The notes beneath the pieces were generated by a model that searched no databases, was not told the origin of the DNA, and saw nothing but the letters and a program-made list of their open reading frames with translations. A program made the position numbers and the translations under genes. From a virus: a DNA stretch of 30,014 bases. Within the stretch, counting starts at the first letter, position 1. Every line of letters starts with the position of its first letter. Below are positions 22,778 to 30,014 of the stretch, piece after piece. The DNA lies in the IMG/VR virus record IMGVR_UViG_3300034072_002192, positions 1-30,014 of that record, one strand, 5' to 3'.

Positions 22778-23769
22778 CGCTCGGTGCCCCCGAGCGTGAC
22801 GTTGATGCTGGTCGGGTTGCCGATCTGGGCGTCGCTGATCGGGATATCGTCCGCCGGCGAGATCAGGTTGACGCGCTGGACGTTGCCGACGTGCAGCGCG
22901 GCGATGATCGCGGAGCGGGCGACGTCCCGGCCGAGCTTGCGGATGCTGGTGAGGTGGGCGGCAAGCGACGCCCGCGCGGTATCGAGGATCAGCGTCTGAT
23001 CCGGGCCGGCGAAGACGTAGATCTCGGCGACGATCGCGAAGTCGATGCGCTGGGCGGCCTGGACGATCACCCGGTCGGTAAGCGGGCGAACGTCGCCCTG
23101 CAGCGCGGTGTCGACGGCCGCGAGCAGGGCGGCGTCGGCGATGCCGCTGGCGGTGGCGGCCAGGACGGTGACGCGCACGTCGCCGGGCCAGTCGGCGGCG
23201 TCGAGCGCTGCCGTCATCGCCGTGGTGAGCGCCTCCGAGGCGCCGTTCGCCGCCAGGACCTGCAGCACCAGCGCGCGAATGTCCGCCGGGGCGGGTGAGG
23301 TGGCGGTGGCATCGGCGACCGACCCCGACGCGGAGAGCGCGTGATAGATATAGGCCTGCTCGGGGCCGGCCACGCTGAACTGGTGCGGGGCGAGCTGGAT
23401 GCGGCGTTTGTACGCGGCATCGCCTTCCATCACCGCCGGCGCGGTGCCGGTAGCCGGAGTGACCACCAGGCGGGGGCAGTCGACCAGGGCGCCGAGCTGG
23501 TCCAGATCCTCGCCCTCGGCGAAGGCGAGCAGCCGCGCCTTGGCCACCTCGTTGAAGGCCTGGGCGAGGTTGAGCTCGTCATAGCTGTTGGCGAGCAGCA
23601 GCTTGTAGGCGGGGTCGCTTTCGACCAGCGCGTCGAAGGCGGGATACACGCCGACAAGGCGCGCGACCTTGCCGGCCAGGCGCGTCTCGAAATCCGGCTG
23701 CGCTACCAGCGTCGGCGCCGGCAGCGCGGAAAGGTCCACCGAGGGAGAGGAGGCGATCGAACCGACCAT
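22774..23769 (-). CDS. J: Baseplate wedge protein gpJ
   Basis: 331 residues starting MVGSIASSPSVDLSALPAPT, with the gpJ/gp6-like pattern ESDPAYKLLLANSYDELNLA, AEGEDLDQLGALVDCPRL and the C-terminal ISDAQIGNPTSINVTLGG. P2 gpJ is 302 residues. It is the first gene after the arsenic insertion and so must have its own promoter or late promoter upstream; the leader at 23770-23822 resembles the leader of W. Confidence 0.93.
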   Translation of the reverse strand: MVGSIASSPSVDLSALPAPTLVAQPDFETRLAGKVARLVGVYPAFDALVESDPAYKLLLANSYDELNLAQAFNEVAKARLLAFAEGEDLDQLGALVDCPRLVVTPATGTAPAVMEGDAAYKRRIQLAPHQFSVAGPEQAYIYHALSASGSVADATATSPAPADIRALVLQVLAANGASEALTTAMTAALDAADWPGDVRVTVLAATASGIADAALLAAVDTALQGDVRPLTDRVIVQAAQRIDFAIVAEIYVFAGPDQTLILDTARASLAAHLTSIRKLGRDVARSAIIAALHVGNVQRVNLISPADDIPISDAQIGNPTSINVTLGGTER

Positions 23770-23833
23770 GGCCCCGGCATGGCGTGGCGCCCCGCGCGCG
23801 CGAAGGGGGCGGGCGCGTAGAGGGCGGCTCTAC
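23770..23833 (-). repeat. Leader of J with GTAGAG hairpin, similar to leader of W
   Basis: Shares block order and spacing with 13692-13745. It also contains GTAGAG-GGCGG-CTCTAC (23817-23822/23828-23833), a short hairpin. It may carry the late promoter leader for the J operon. Confidence 0.5.
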
Positions 23834-23870
23834 CTTGGACGAAACCGACATATGGGCAATGACCGAAACC

Positions 23871-23885
23871 GGCCCAAAAGCTGCC
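23871..23885 (+). repeat. Dispersed noncoding repeat (GCCCAAAAGCTGCCG)
   Basis: The 15-mer here recurs on the minus strand near 7240 (read CGGCAGCTTTTGGGC on the plus strand) and, with changes, at about 6752-6768 (GGCCAAAAGCCGCCGCT). All copies are intergenic. Probably a genomic repeat of the host lineage. Confidence 0.5.
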
Positions 23886-23953
23886 GCTACCGGCATCTCC
23901 CCTTCAACCAACAAGAGACATCCGACGTCACTAGCTAGCTACGATGCATCCGT

Positions 23954-23966
23954 TATACTGGATATA
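23954..23966 (+). promoter_or_regulatory. ars operon promoter -10 region
   Basis: TATACT lies at 23954-23959, so transcription would start about at the arsR ATG (23966), suggesting a leaderless transcript. The -35 is poor. Palindrome TAGCTAGCTA (23932-23941) and ATCC-8-GGAT around the -10 are possible ArsR sites. Confidence 0.4.
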
Positions 23967-24298
23967 TGGAAAACGAATCAGCCATCGCTGCGCTGGGCGC
24001 CCTTGCCCAAGGAACACGGCTCGACGTATTTCGCCTACTGGTGCGGCACGAGCCGAACGGCATGGCGGCGGGGGAGATCGCCCGCCAGATGGACGTGCCG
24101 CAGAACACCATGTCGGCACATCTCGGCATTCTCGCGCGCGCCGGCCTCGTCTGCTCTGAGCGACAAAGCCGCTCGATCATCTATCGCGCCGATCTGGCGA
24201 GCTTGCGCGCGCTGACGCTCTTTCTCGTCAAAGATTGCTGTGCGGGCAGCGCTGAGTTGTGCGCGCCGCTCGTCGCCGAACTCGCCCCCTGCTGCTGA
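23966..24298 (+). CDS. arsR: ArsR family arsenite-responsive repressor
   Basis: 110 residues starting MENESAIAALGALAQGTRLD. Winged HTH at about residues 8-75, with recognition helix NTMSAHLGILARAGLV. The classic ELCVCDL metal site is absent; instead Cys91-Cys92, Cys99 and Cys109-Cys110 cluster at the C-terminus, as in the ArsR type with a C-terminal arsenite site. It should bind the promoter just upstream and leave when arsenite binds. It is first of five co-oriented genes and is opposite to the phage late genes. Confidence 0.9.
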   Translation: MENESAIAALGALAQGTRLDVFRLLVRHEPNGMAAGEIARQMDVPQNTMSAHLGILARAGLVCSERQSRSIIYRADLASLRALTLFLVKDCCAGSAELCAPLVAELAPCC

Positions 24299-24309
24299 AA
24301 GGACGCGCC

Positions 24310-24738
24310 ATGGCCGTCGACATCATCATCTATCACAATCCCGAGTGCGGCACGTCGCGCAACGCACTCGCCATGATCCGCAATGCCGGCATCGAGCCTC
24401 ATGTCGTCGAGTATCTGAAGACCCCGCCTTCGTGGGCGATGCTGGTCGACCTGATCGCCCGCGCCGGGATCACTCCGCGCGACCTGTTGCGCGAGAAGGG
24501 CACCCCCTATGCCGAGCTGGGCCTGGGCGATCCGTCGCTATCCGACGATACGCTGGTTGATGCGATGATGGTGCACCCGATCTTGATCAACCGGCCGCTG
24601 GTCGTCTCGCCGTTGGGCGTGAAGCTCTGCCGCCCCTCGGAAGAGGTCCTCGACCTGTTGCCCGTCGGGCAGCGCGGTGCGTTCGCCAAGGAGGATGGCG
24701 AACAGGTGGTCGATGCCGCTGGCGAACGGGTGCGCTGA
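24310..24738 (+). CDS. arsC: Glutaredoxin-dependent arsenate reductase ArsC
   Basis: 142 residues starting MAVDIIIYHNPECGTSRNAL, with catalytic Cys13 in the HNPxCGTSR loop and the INRPLVV and LCRPSEEVLDLL segments of the R773-type family, holding the conserved arginines. It reduces arsenate to arsenite, with glutathione and glutaredoxin. Length equals that of the R773 enzyme (141). AAAGGA precedes the start, 11 bases after arsR. It makes the substrate for the pump encoded next. Confidence 0.93.
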   Translation: MAVDIIIYHNPECGTSRNALAMIRNAGIEPHVVEYLKTPPSWAMLVDLIARAGITPRDLLREKGTPYAELGLGDPSLSDDTLVDAMMVHPILINRPLVVSPLGVKLCRPSEEVLDLLPVGQRGAFAKEDGEQVVDAAGERVR

Positions 24739-24742
24739 CGCG

Positions 24743-25822
24743 ATGTCGACGGTTTCCGCGACACGCGACGCTGCACCTGCGCGTCCCGGCATCGGCACCT
24801 TCGAGCGCTATCTGACGCTGTGGGTGGTGCTCTGCATCGCTGCCGGCATCGGCCTCGGGCAGGTGCTGCCGCATGTCTTCGCATCGATCGCAACGGCCGA
24901 GGTCGCGCGGGTCAACCTGATTGTCGCCGTGCTGATCTGGCTGATGATCATCCCAATGCTGCTCAAGATCGACTTCGGCGCGCTCGGCTCGGTGCGCCAG
25001 CACTGGAAAGGCGTCGGCGTCACGCTGTTCATCAACTGGGCGGTGAAGCCCTTCTCGATGGCGGCGCTGGGCACGTTCTTCATCGGCTGGCTGTTCGCGC
25101 CGCTTCTGCCTGCGGGAGAAGGGCCGTCCTACATCGCCGGCCTGATCCTGCTCGCGGCGGCCCCCTGCACGGCGATGGTGTTCGTCTGGTCGAACCTGTG
25201 CGAGGGGGAGCCGACCTACACACTGTCGCAGGTCGCGCTGAACGACGTGCTGATGGTGTTCCTTTTCGCCCCGCTGGTCGGGCTGCTACTCGGCGTGGCG
25301 TCAGTGACGGTGCCATGGGACACGCTGCTGATCTCGGTGCTGCTCTACATCGTCGTGCCGGTGATCGCCGCCCAACTCGTCCGCCGCGCCGTGCTGGCGG
25401 GCGGGGGGCAGGCAGCGCTCGACCGGCTATTAGGCCGCCTCGGTCCCGTGTCGCTTCTCGCGCTGCTGGCGACGCTGGTTCTGCTGTTCGGCTTCCAGGG
25501 CGAGGCGATTGTCGCACAGCCGCTCGTGATCGCGCTCCTGGCGATGCCGATCCTCATCCAGGTCTATCTGAACGCCGGTCTTGCTTATTGGCTGTCGCGC
25601 AGGTTCGGGGTGGCTTGGTGCGTCGCTGCGCCCGCAGCGTTGATCGGCGCGTCCAATTTCTTCGAACTGGCGGTAGCCGCCGCGATCTCGCTGTTCGGGC
25701 TCAAGTCGGGCGCGGCGCTGGCGACGGTCGTCGGCGTGCTGGTGGAAGTGCCGGTGATGCTGTCGGTGGTCTCGATCGTAAAGGCCTCGCGGGGCTGGTA
25801 TGAACGGGGAGCTGCTGTCTGA
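24743..25822 (+). CDS. arsB: ACR3-type arsenite efflux pump
   Basis: 359 residues starting [20 protein letters not shown], with about ten membrane segments. ACR3 hallmarks are [14 protein letters not shown], the segment [20 protein letters not shown] with essential-position Cys142, [13 protein letters not shown], and [11 protein letters not shown] with the conserved Glu. It exports arsenite across the inner membrane by proton antiport. ATG at 24743 is four bases after arsC. The name arsB is by use; the family is ACR3, not ArsB. Confidence 0.93.
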   Translation: MSTVSATRDAAPARPGIGTFERYLTLWVVLCIAAGIGLGQVLPHVFASIATAEVARVNLIVAVLIWLMIIPMLLKIDFGALGSVRQHWKGVGVTLFINWAVKPFSMAALGTFFIGWLFAPLLPAGEGPSYIAGLILLAAAPCTAMVFVWSNLCEGEPTYTLSQVALNDVLMVFLFAPLVGLLLGVASVTVPWDTLLISVLLYIVVPVIAAQLVRRAVLAGGGQAALDRLLGRLGPVSLLALLATLVLLFGFQGEAIVAQPLVIALLAMPILIQVYLNAGLAYWLSRRFGVAWCVAAPAALIGASNFFELAVAAAISLFGLKSGAALATVVGVLVEVPVMLSVVSIVKASRGWYERGAAV

Positions 25823-26577
25823 TGCCGCTACGCACGCTGAAAGATCCGGACACGCTGCCGGCACTCGATGCCGCCTATATTCATTCCCGGCCGACACTGG
25901 GCCTGGGGCCGCTCGATCCCGCGCCCCGCATCCTGTTGCTATACGGCTCGCTGCGCCAGCGCTCCTTCTCGCGGCTGGCGGTCGAAGAAGCGGCTCGCCT
26001 GCTGCGCCTGTTCGGCGCGGAGACGCGCATCTTCGATCCCTCCACCTTGCCGCTGCCCGACCAAGTGCCCGGCGACGATCACCCAGCGGTCCACGAGCTG
26101 CGCGAACTGGCGATGTGGTCCGAGGGCCAGGTCTGGTGCAGCCCCGAGCGGCACGGCCAGATCACTGGGATCATGAAGGCGCAGATCGACCATCTGCCGC
26201 TGGAAATGAAGGGCATGCGCCCCACACAAGGGCGGACGCTGGCCGTCATGCAGGTGTCCGGGGGCTCGCAGTCGTTCAACGCGGTCAACACGCTGCGCCT
26301 GCTCGGCCGCTGGATGCGAATGTTCACCATCCCCAACCAGTCTTCGATCGCGATGGCCTACAAGGAATTCGACGAGGCGGGCCGCATGAAGCCGTCGAGC
26401 TATTACGACCGGATCGTCGATGTGATGGAGGAGCTGGTGCGCTTCACCGTCCTTCTCCGCCCGCACACGCCGCAGCTGGTCGACCGTTATTCGGAACGCA
26501 AACAGGCGGGCGTGGCCATCGAGCCTGCCACCGATCTGTCGAGCGTTGCCACCGCGCCCCAAGGAAGCCGCGCATGA
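25822..26577 (+). CDS. arsH: ArsH organoarsenical oxidase (NADPH-FMN flavoprotein)
   Basis: 251 residues starting [20 protein letters not shown], with flavodoxin-like FMN-binding loop [10 protein letters not shown] (42-51), then [20 protein letters not shown] and [20 protein letters not shown] typical of ArsH. The enzyme oxidises trivalent methylated and aromatic arsenicals to less toxic pentavalent forms. It overlaps the pump gene by TGATG and the next gene by ATGA, so expression is coupled. Confidence 0.93.
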   Translation: MPLRTLKDPDTLPALDAAYIHSRPTLGLGPLDPAPRILLLYGSLRQRSFSRLAVEEAARLLRLFGAETRIFDPSTLPLPDQVPGDDHPAVHELRELAMWSEGQVWCSPERHGQITGIMKAQIDHLPLEMKGMRPTQGRTLAVMQVSGGSQSFNAVNTLRLLGRWMRMFTIPNQSSIAMAYKEFDEAGRMKPSSYYDRIVDVMEELVRFTVLLRPHTPQLVDRYSERKQAGVAIEPATDLSSVATAPQGSRA

Positions 26578-27068
26578 GCGCCGTCTCCGTCCGACCTGCG
26601 ACGGTAGCCGACGCTGCCGGCGTGCACGCCATCTATGCACCCGTGGTGGAGTATACGCCCATTTCGTTCGAAGAGGTGCCGCCGTCGATAGAGGAAATGG
26701 CGGCCCGCATCGAAGCGACGTCCGGCGCGTATCCATATCTCGTCGCGGAGTGCGAAGGCATGGTGGTGGGCTATGCCTATGCCAGCCAGCACCGGACCCG
26801 CGCTGCCTATCGGTGGTCCGTCGATGTCACCGTCTACATCGCCGAGGAAGCAAGGCGATCGGGCGTCGGCAGCGCCCTCTACGCCCGGCTTTTTGCCGAA
26901 CTAGCGGAGCGCGGCTTTCACGCTGCTTTCGCGGGTATCGCATTGCCGAACCCTGGCAGCGTCGCCCTTCACGAGCGGATGGGCTTCCAGGCGCTCGGTG
27001 TTTATCGCGAAGTCGGATCGAAGTTCGGGCGATGGCACGATGTAGGATGGTGGCAGCGGCTACTCTGA
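26574..27068 (+). CDS. arsN: ArsN-like GNAT N-acetyltransferase
   Basis: 164 residues starting [24 protein letters not shown] fold with acetyl-CoA loop RRSGVGSAL (94-102) and the phosphinothricin acetyltransferase look ([52 protein letters not shown]). In ars operons such proteins are ArsN1, which acetylates arsinothricin, an arsenic-containing antibiotic, and the related phosphinothricin. Last gene of the operon; only a weak hairpin (27073-27089) without T-run follows. Confidence 0.85.
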   Translation: MSAVSVRPATVADAAGVHAIYAPVVEYTPISFEEVPPSIEEMAARIEATSGAYPYLVAECEGMVVGYAYASQHRTRAAYRWSVDVTVYIAEEARRSGVGSALYARLFAELAERGFHAAFAGIALPNPGSVALHERMGFQALGVYREVGSKFGRWHDVGWWQRLL

Positions 27069-27189
27069 AGTAAGGCGCGGCTTCAGCGCCCTATCCCCGG
27101 AGCTGCGCCAAAAGCTGCAAGACAGTTTTCCCACCCCGTTTTCGTCACTCAGCCAGCTTGGCAAGAGCGGACGTAGATCGAGTTTACAT

Positions 27190-27672
27190 CTATCGGTTTC
27201 CAGGATCGAGCAGGTCCGACGCGATTTGCAGTGCGGTGTTGCGATCGTCATCCGAGAAGCCGAGCAGGCGCCGCACCGGATATTTCGCGCGGATGGTGCG
27301 GCCGTCGCGCAGGCGGCCGACGCGATCGGTTTCGCCGAACTGGTGGACGGCGGCGACGCGGTCGATCGCGGCGGAGGCCGGCGCGATCTCGACGCCATCG
27401 GCGTCGGCGGTGAGCCGCCAGGACTTGGCAACACGCAGCCGCCGGAACATGCGCGTGCCCGCCTTCTTCCGAACGCGACCGCGTTCATTCACCGACGCCT
27501 TGCGCGGCCGCATTGAGCCGCCATCCGGCTCCACATTGGCGGCGATGCGCAGCAGATTGGCGCGGCGCAGGGCCTGACCGAGCTTGAAGGCAGCGGCCCG
27601 CCGGCGGCCTGGTTCCATGCCCTGCAGGATCCGGCCGAACCAGCGCTCAAATTCGGCCAGATCCTCGGCCAT
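27190..27672 (-). CDS. S: Tail completion/virion morphogenesis protein gpS
   Basis: 160 residues starting MAEDLAEFERWFGRILQGME, with the gpS-family RRAAAFKLGQALRRANLLRI and PVRRLLGFSDDDR near the C-terminus. It is needed for tail completion. P2 gpS is about 150 residues. It overlaps the R-distal frame by TGATG. It is the last phage gene before the arsenic operon, which lies tail-to-tail 121 bases away. Confidence 0.9.
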   Translation of the reverse strand: MAEDLAEFERWFGRILQGMEPGRRRAAAFKLGQALRRANLLRIAANVEPDGGSMRPRKASVNERGRVRKKAGTRMFRRLRVAKSWRLTADADGVEIAPASAAIDRVAAVHQFGETDRVGRLRDGRTIRAKYPVRRLLGFSDDDRNTALQIASDLLDPGNR

Positions 27673-27977
27673 CAGAAGGGCAGATCGTCAATGTCGACGC
27701 CGGCGAGGTTGGGCACCGGCACTACGCCGCCCAGGCCGTCTTCGTCGGTGAACAGCGGCGCGGGCTCGGGCAGATAGGCGAGGCTATCGCCGGCGGGCTG
27801 CGCGGTGACGCCGACATTCTGCACCATCTGGATCTTGACCAGGACATCGGCGGTCGCGTTGTCGAGAATGTCGACGTCGAAGTTGAAGCATTCCCGGCCC
27901 GGGTTGAGCAGCTCGGGCTGGTTGGCGCGCGCCCAGCGGAACAGCGCCAGGGCGAGTACGGCGACGTCCGACGCCAT
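27672..27977 (-). pseudogene. R: gpR tail completion protein, C-terminal part after in-frame stop
   Basis: 101 residues from ATG 27977 (MASDVAVLALALFRWARANQ, then PELLNPGRECFNFDVDILDN and VKIQMVQNVGV). This is the C-terminal two thirds of gpR. The N-terminal third is the preceding frame, in the same reading frame and separated only by TAA at 27978-27980. The joined length (157) matches P2 gpR (155). Either R is inactivated by one nonsense change, or the TAAATG stop/start lets ribosomes restart and the two pieces work together. Confidence 0.7.
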
Positions 27978-28145
27978 TTACACGATCAGCACATTCGCTT
28001 CAAAACGGAAGGCGAAGTTCTCGGTGGTGGTGCCGAGGCTCTGGCCGGCGCCGCGCTCGATCCAGATACGCAGGTTCTCCGGGCTGCGCGCCAGTTCGGG
28101 CAAGGCGGCGGTGATGCCGACGCGGAGCGTGTCGAGCTTCAGCAT
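27978..28145 (-). pseudogene. R: gpR tail completion protein, N-terminal part
   Basis: 55 residues starting MLKLDTLRVGITAALPELAR, matching the gpR N-terminus (P2: MLKPDSLRRALTDAV). It ends FRFEANVLIV followed by TAA, directly adjacent to the ATG of the C-terminal part in the same frame. The start is one base after the X stop. The segment is conserved, with no other damage, so the stop looks recent or tolerated. Confidence 0.75.
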
Positions 28146-28146
28146 G

Positions 28147-28359
28147 TCAGTCCCAGAGCTGCACGGTTTCGGTGACGGCGGGCGCGAGCGCGGCCGTATC
28201 GGGCAGGGTGACGACGGTGCCGGCGGGCAGCTTCGGCCCCTTGGCCGCCAGGCCTGGGTTGAGCGCCAGCACCTGTTCGGTGACGTTGCGGGTGCGGCCG
28301 AGGATCCGCCAGCAGATCGCGTCTACCGTTTCGCCCGCGCGGGCGGTCGCCGTGGTCAC
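28147..28359 (-). CDS. X: Tail protein gpX (LysM-like)
   Basis: 70 residues starting MTTATARAGETVDAICWRIL, with LysM-like AGETVDAICWRILGRT and LNPGLAAKGPKLPAGTVVTL and ending VQLWD, the gpX family signature. It is a minor tail protein. Size equals that of P2 gpX (67). It overlaps L by ATGA. Confidence 0.92.
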   Translation of the reverse strand: MTTATARAGETVDAICWRILGRTRNVTEQVLALNPGLAAKGPKLPAGTVVTLPDTAALAPAVTETVQLWD

Positions 28360-28847
28360 AGCAGTTCCACCATGTTGCGCGCTACCGCCGGCCCGCCGAT
28401 GCTGCGCAGATCGGCCACGGCGGCGAGCGCGCGGCGCCGCAGTTCGTCGCTGGTCAGATCCTTCTCTTGTGAGCGATCGAGCCCCTGGTCGGTGGCGGTG
28501 ACGTCGCGATAGTCCGCGGCGATATCGGCGCCGGCGAAATAGCGGACGATGCGCTGCCAGAGCAGCACCGCATAGTTCTGCCCGTTGAGCTGCTGCGCCG
28601 TCACGTCGGCGAGCTGGGCGACGCCGGCGGCGGCGTGGGCCGATCGCCAGTCGGCCAGCTCGCGCAGGGCATGCACCATGCCGCCTTCGATCGCTTCGGT
28701 CAGGCGCGGCGTAGTGACCACGCCTTCGCCCAGGCGCAGCCGATCACGCACGTCCGCAAGCGCGATCGGCGGGAACCAGCCATCGGCCACCACCTGCGCC
28801 GCAGCGGGCTCCGGGATCGGTACGGGCGAGGAGATGAGGCCGGTCAT
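28356..28847 (-). CDS. L: Head completion protein gpL
   Basis: 163 residues starting MTGLISSPVPIPEPAAAQVV, with the gpL pattern DGWFPPIALADVRDRLRLGE, a middle LREL..WRSAHAAAG region and a C-terminal AVADLRSIGGPAVARNMVEL. It completes filled heads before tail joining. P2 gpL is 169 residues. It overlaps the upstream small gene by ATGA. Confidence 0.92.
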   Translation of the reverse strand: MTGLISSPVPIPEPAAAQVVADGWFPPIALADVRDRLRLGEGVVTTPRLTEAIEGGMVHALRELADWRSAHAAAGVAQLADVTAQQLNGQNYAVLLWQRIVRYFAGADIAADYRDVTATDQGLDRSQEKDLTSDELRRRALAAVADLRSIGGPAVARNMVELL

Positions 28848-29146
28848 GGCTGCGTCCGTTCGAAGCGGATCGGCTTATCCATGTCGAAAACGGCGATGAT
28901 CGGTCCCCACCCCTGGAACTGACCGTGTTCGATCGTTCCCAGGAAGCCATTCAACACACCCAAGAACCCGGCGGTAAAGCCATCCCCTTGGAAAGCGCAT
29001 TGGACGCTGGGGTGCTGGGCCAGCTGGACGTTGCAGGGAAAGTGACCGCGGACGAGCGCGGCCATAAAGTCTGGATCGAGGGTCGCCAGATCGTTCAGGA
29101 ACGCGATTACGTCATCCGCTTCAGGCCGGATCGGCATCGGTCTCAC
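28844..29146 (-). CDS. Small phage-associated protein between M and L
   Basis: 100 residues starting MRPMPIRPEADDVIAFLNDL. The order of motifs, FLNDLATLDPDFMAALV, then PCNVQLAQHPSVQC, then GFLGVLNGFLGTIE and WGPIIAVFD, matches a family of small uncharacterised proteins found in many phages. P2 has no gene here. It overlaps L by ATGA and so belongs to the head operon. Function is unknown. Confidence 0.75.
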   Translation of the reverse strand: MRPMPIRPEADDVIAFLNDLATLDPDFMAALVRGHFPCNVQLAQHPSVQCAFQGDGFTAGFLGVLNGFLGTIEHGQFQGWGPIIAVFDMDKPIRFERTQP

Positions 29147-29165
29147 TCTCCTTCGTCACCTAACC

Positions 29166-29228
29166 GGGGGGTGGGGATGGCTGGTCGGTTCGACCGCAAG
29201 CGATCGACGGCCAGGCCATCCGCCCCCC
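29166..29228 (-). other. Long imperfect hairpin between M and the next gene
   Basis: GGGGGG (29166-29171) with following GGGATGGCTGG pairs with GGCCAGGCCATCC and CCCCCC (to 29228): about 18 bp with a two-base bulge and a loop that contains TCGGTTCGACCG. There is no T-run. Possible mRNA processing or stability element. Confidence 0.5.
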
Positions 29229-29249
29229 GGACGCGGTGGGGCGTTCGGT

Positions 29250-30014
29250 TCATTTCGTCTTGTCGGGCGCCGGATCGGACAGCGCCTTCAGCTGGCGTTC
29301 CAGCGTGCGGATGTCGGTCTTCACGCCGACATTGCTGTCGAGCGCGAGCGCGCGCTGCAGCTGCTCGATCGCCTGTTCGGTATAGGCGGCCTTGCCGCCG
29401 GCGGGGGCGTTGTCTGCGGTGGGATCGAACGCCTCGGCCTTGCGCGCGTAGCTGCGGCCGATCGCCTTGTGCAGCTTGGCCTTGGCCTGGTCGGGCATGT
29501 CGAAGCCGTCGACCAGCGCCAGCACCTGCAGCAGGTGATCGTGGCTGATCATCTCGGCCTGGGCGAGCGACAGTTCGGCGAAGCTTTCGGCGACAAAACA
29601 GGCGGCGGTGCGGTTGTAGCGCTCGGGCAGCACCAGGCCGAAGCGCAGCACATGGGCGGCGATGCGCAGCGCATAGTCGAAATCGCGATAGTCGATCGCC
29701 CAGATCAGGTTGGTAACCAGGATCTCGTCCTGGGCGGCGGCGCCGGTGTCGCCGGCGATCAGCACGCCTTCCACCCAATCGGCGAACGCCTTGGCCATCT
29801 CCGCCTTCATCGGGTTGCGCGCCTCGATGCTGGCGACGTCGGCGAGCGTGCGGAGATTGTCGTGGAGCAGCACGCGCAGGCCCGCATATTCGTGGCCGGC
29901 GGCGGTGTCCGCTGGCAGCTCCGCCGGCGCGTCGGCGATGGTGGCGGGCGCGGCGGTGCCGGCGCTCTGCTGGGCGCGGACCAGTTGCTGGTGACGGCGG
30001 AACGGGCTGACCAT
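29250..30014 (-). CDS. M: Terminase small (endonuclease) subunit gpM
   Basis: 254 residues starting MVSPFRRHQQLVRAQQSAGT, complete with ATG at the window edge. The gpM pattern is visible: N-terminal SPFRRHQQ, AFADWVEGVLIAGDTGAAAQ then DEILVTNLIWAIDYRDFDYA, MPDQAKAKLHKAIGRSYARK, and AIEQLQRALALDSNVGVKTD. It matches P2 gpM (247 residues), part of the enzyme that cuts cos ends and packages DNA. Upstream head genes N, O, P and Q would lie beyond the window. Confidence 0.93.
   Translation of the reverse strand: MVSPFRRHQQLVRAQQSAGTAAPATIADAPAELPADTAAGHEYAGLRVLLHDNLRTLADVASIEARNPMKAEMAKAFADWVEGVLIAGDTGAAAQDEILVTNLIWAIDYRDFDYALRIAAHVLRFGLVLPERYNRTAACFVAESFAELSLAQAEMISHDHLLQVLALVDGFDMPDQAKAKLHKAIGRSYARKAEAFDPTADNAPAGGKAAYTEQAIEQLQRALALDSNVGVKTDIRTLERQLKALSDPAPDKTK

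Noticed and set aside
25800-26573. Long upstream extension of the arsN frame
   Set aside because: It overlaps arsH completely in another frame; the ATGA overlap start at 26574 gives the normal GNAT length.
27073-27089. GGCGC/GCGCC hairpin after arsN as terminator
   Set aside because: Only five base pairs and no T-run on either strand.
1-30014. CRISPR array
   Set aside because: No regularly spaced direct repeats were seen; the only tandem repeat has two copies without spacer.

Overview
The window is most of a temperate, P2-like (myovirus, contractile tail) prophage in a GC-rich alphaproteobacterium. The coding style, the ACR3-type arsenic operon and the phage regulators fit a sphingomonad, but no host housekeeping gene is present, so the host assignment is an inference. 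Most genes lie on the minus strand in tightly overlapping (ATGA/TGATG) operons. Genes carried as cargo stand out because several are on the plus strand, or have lower GC, or both.

Left part (1-3145): a lysis/lysogeny switch and the start of the early operon. A short HTH repressor (plus strand, GTG at 1899) faces a leftward operon of YdaS/Cro-like protein, CII-like protein, an Ogr/Delta zinc-finger late activator and two small proteins. Two CTATAG inverted repeats lie between the divergent genes as likely operators. To the right is a HigB-HigA toxin-antitoxin pair with its own promoter and palindrome.

Middle part (3146-7439): a mosaic. It holds the 3' half of a tRNA ending in CCA (candidate att core), a DUF2188 gene, a two-domain protein resembling the BstA/KilA-N class of prophage defence proteins, a leader/attenuator-like RNA, an IS66 remnant, and two unknown secreted or membrane proteins. 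Dispersed noncoding repeats are also present.

Right part (7440-30014): the late operons, read right to left. In transcription order they are M (small terminase), an extra small gene, L, X, R (split by a stop codon), S, J, I, H, a tail-assembly-like gene, a large beta-helix-like fibre, holin, a small membrane protein, endolysin, Rz with embedded Rz1, V, a thermonuclease, W, FI, FII, E with E' (by -1 frameshift), T, U and D. Relative to P2, V and W have moved downstream of the fibre and lysis block.

Two plus-strand cargo loci interrupt the late operons. A five-gene arsenic resistance operon (arsR-arsC-acr3-arsH-arsN) lies between S and J. A SEFIR-domain protein, likely antiphage defence, lies next to the thermonuclease between V and W. 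Lysogeny would therefore give the host arsenic resistance, a toxin-antitoxin module, and one or two candidate phage-exclusion systems. Portal, capsid, large terminase, integrase and replication genes are not in the window.
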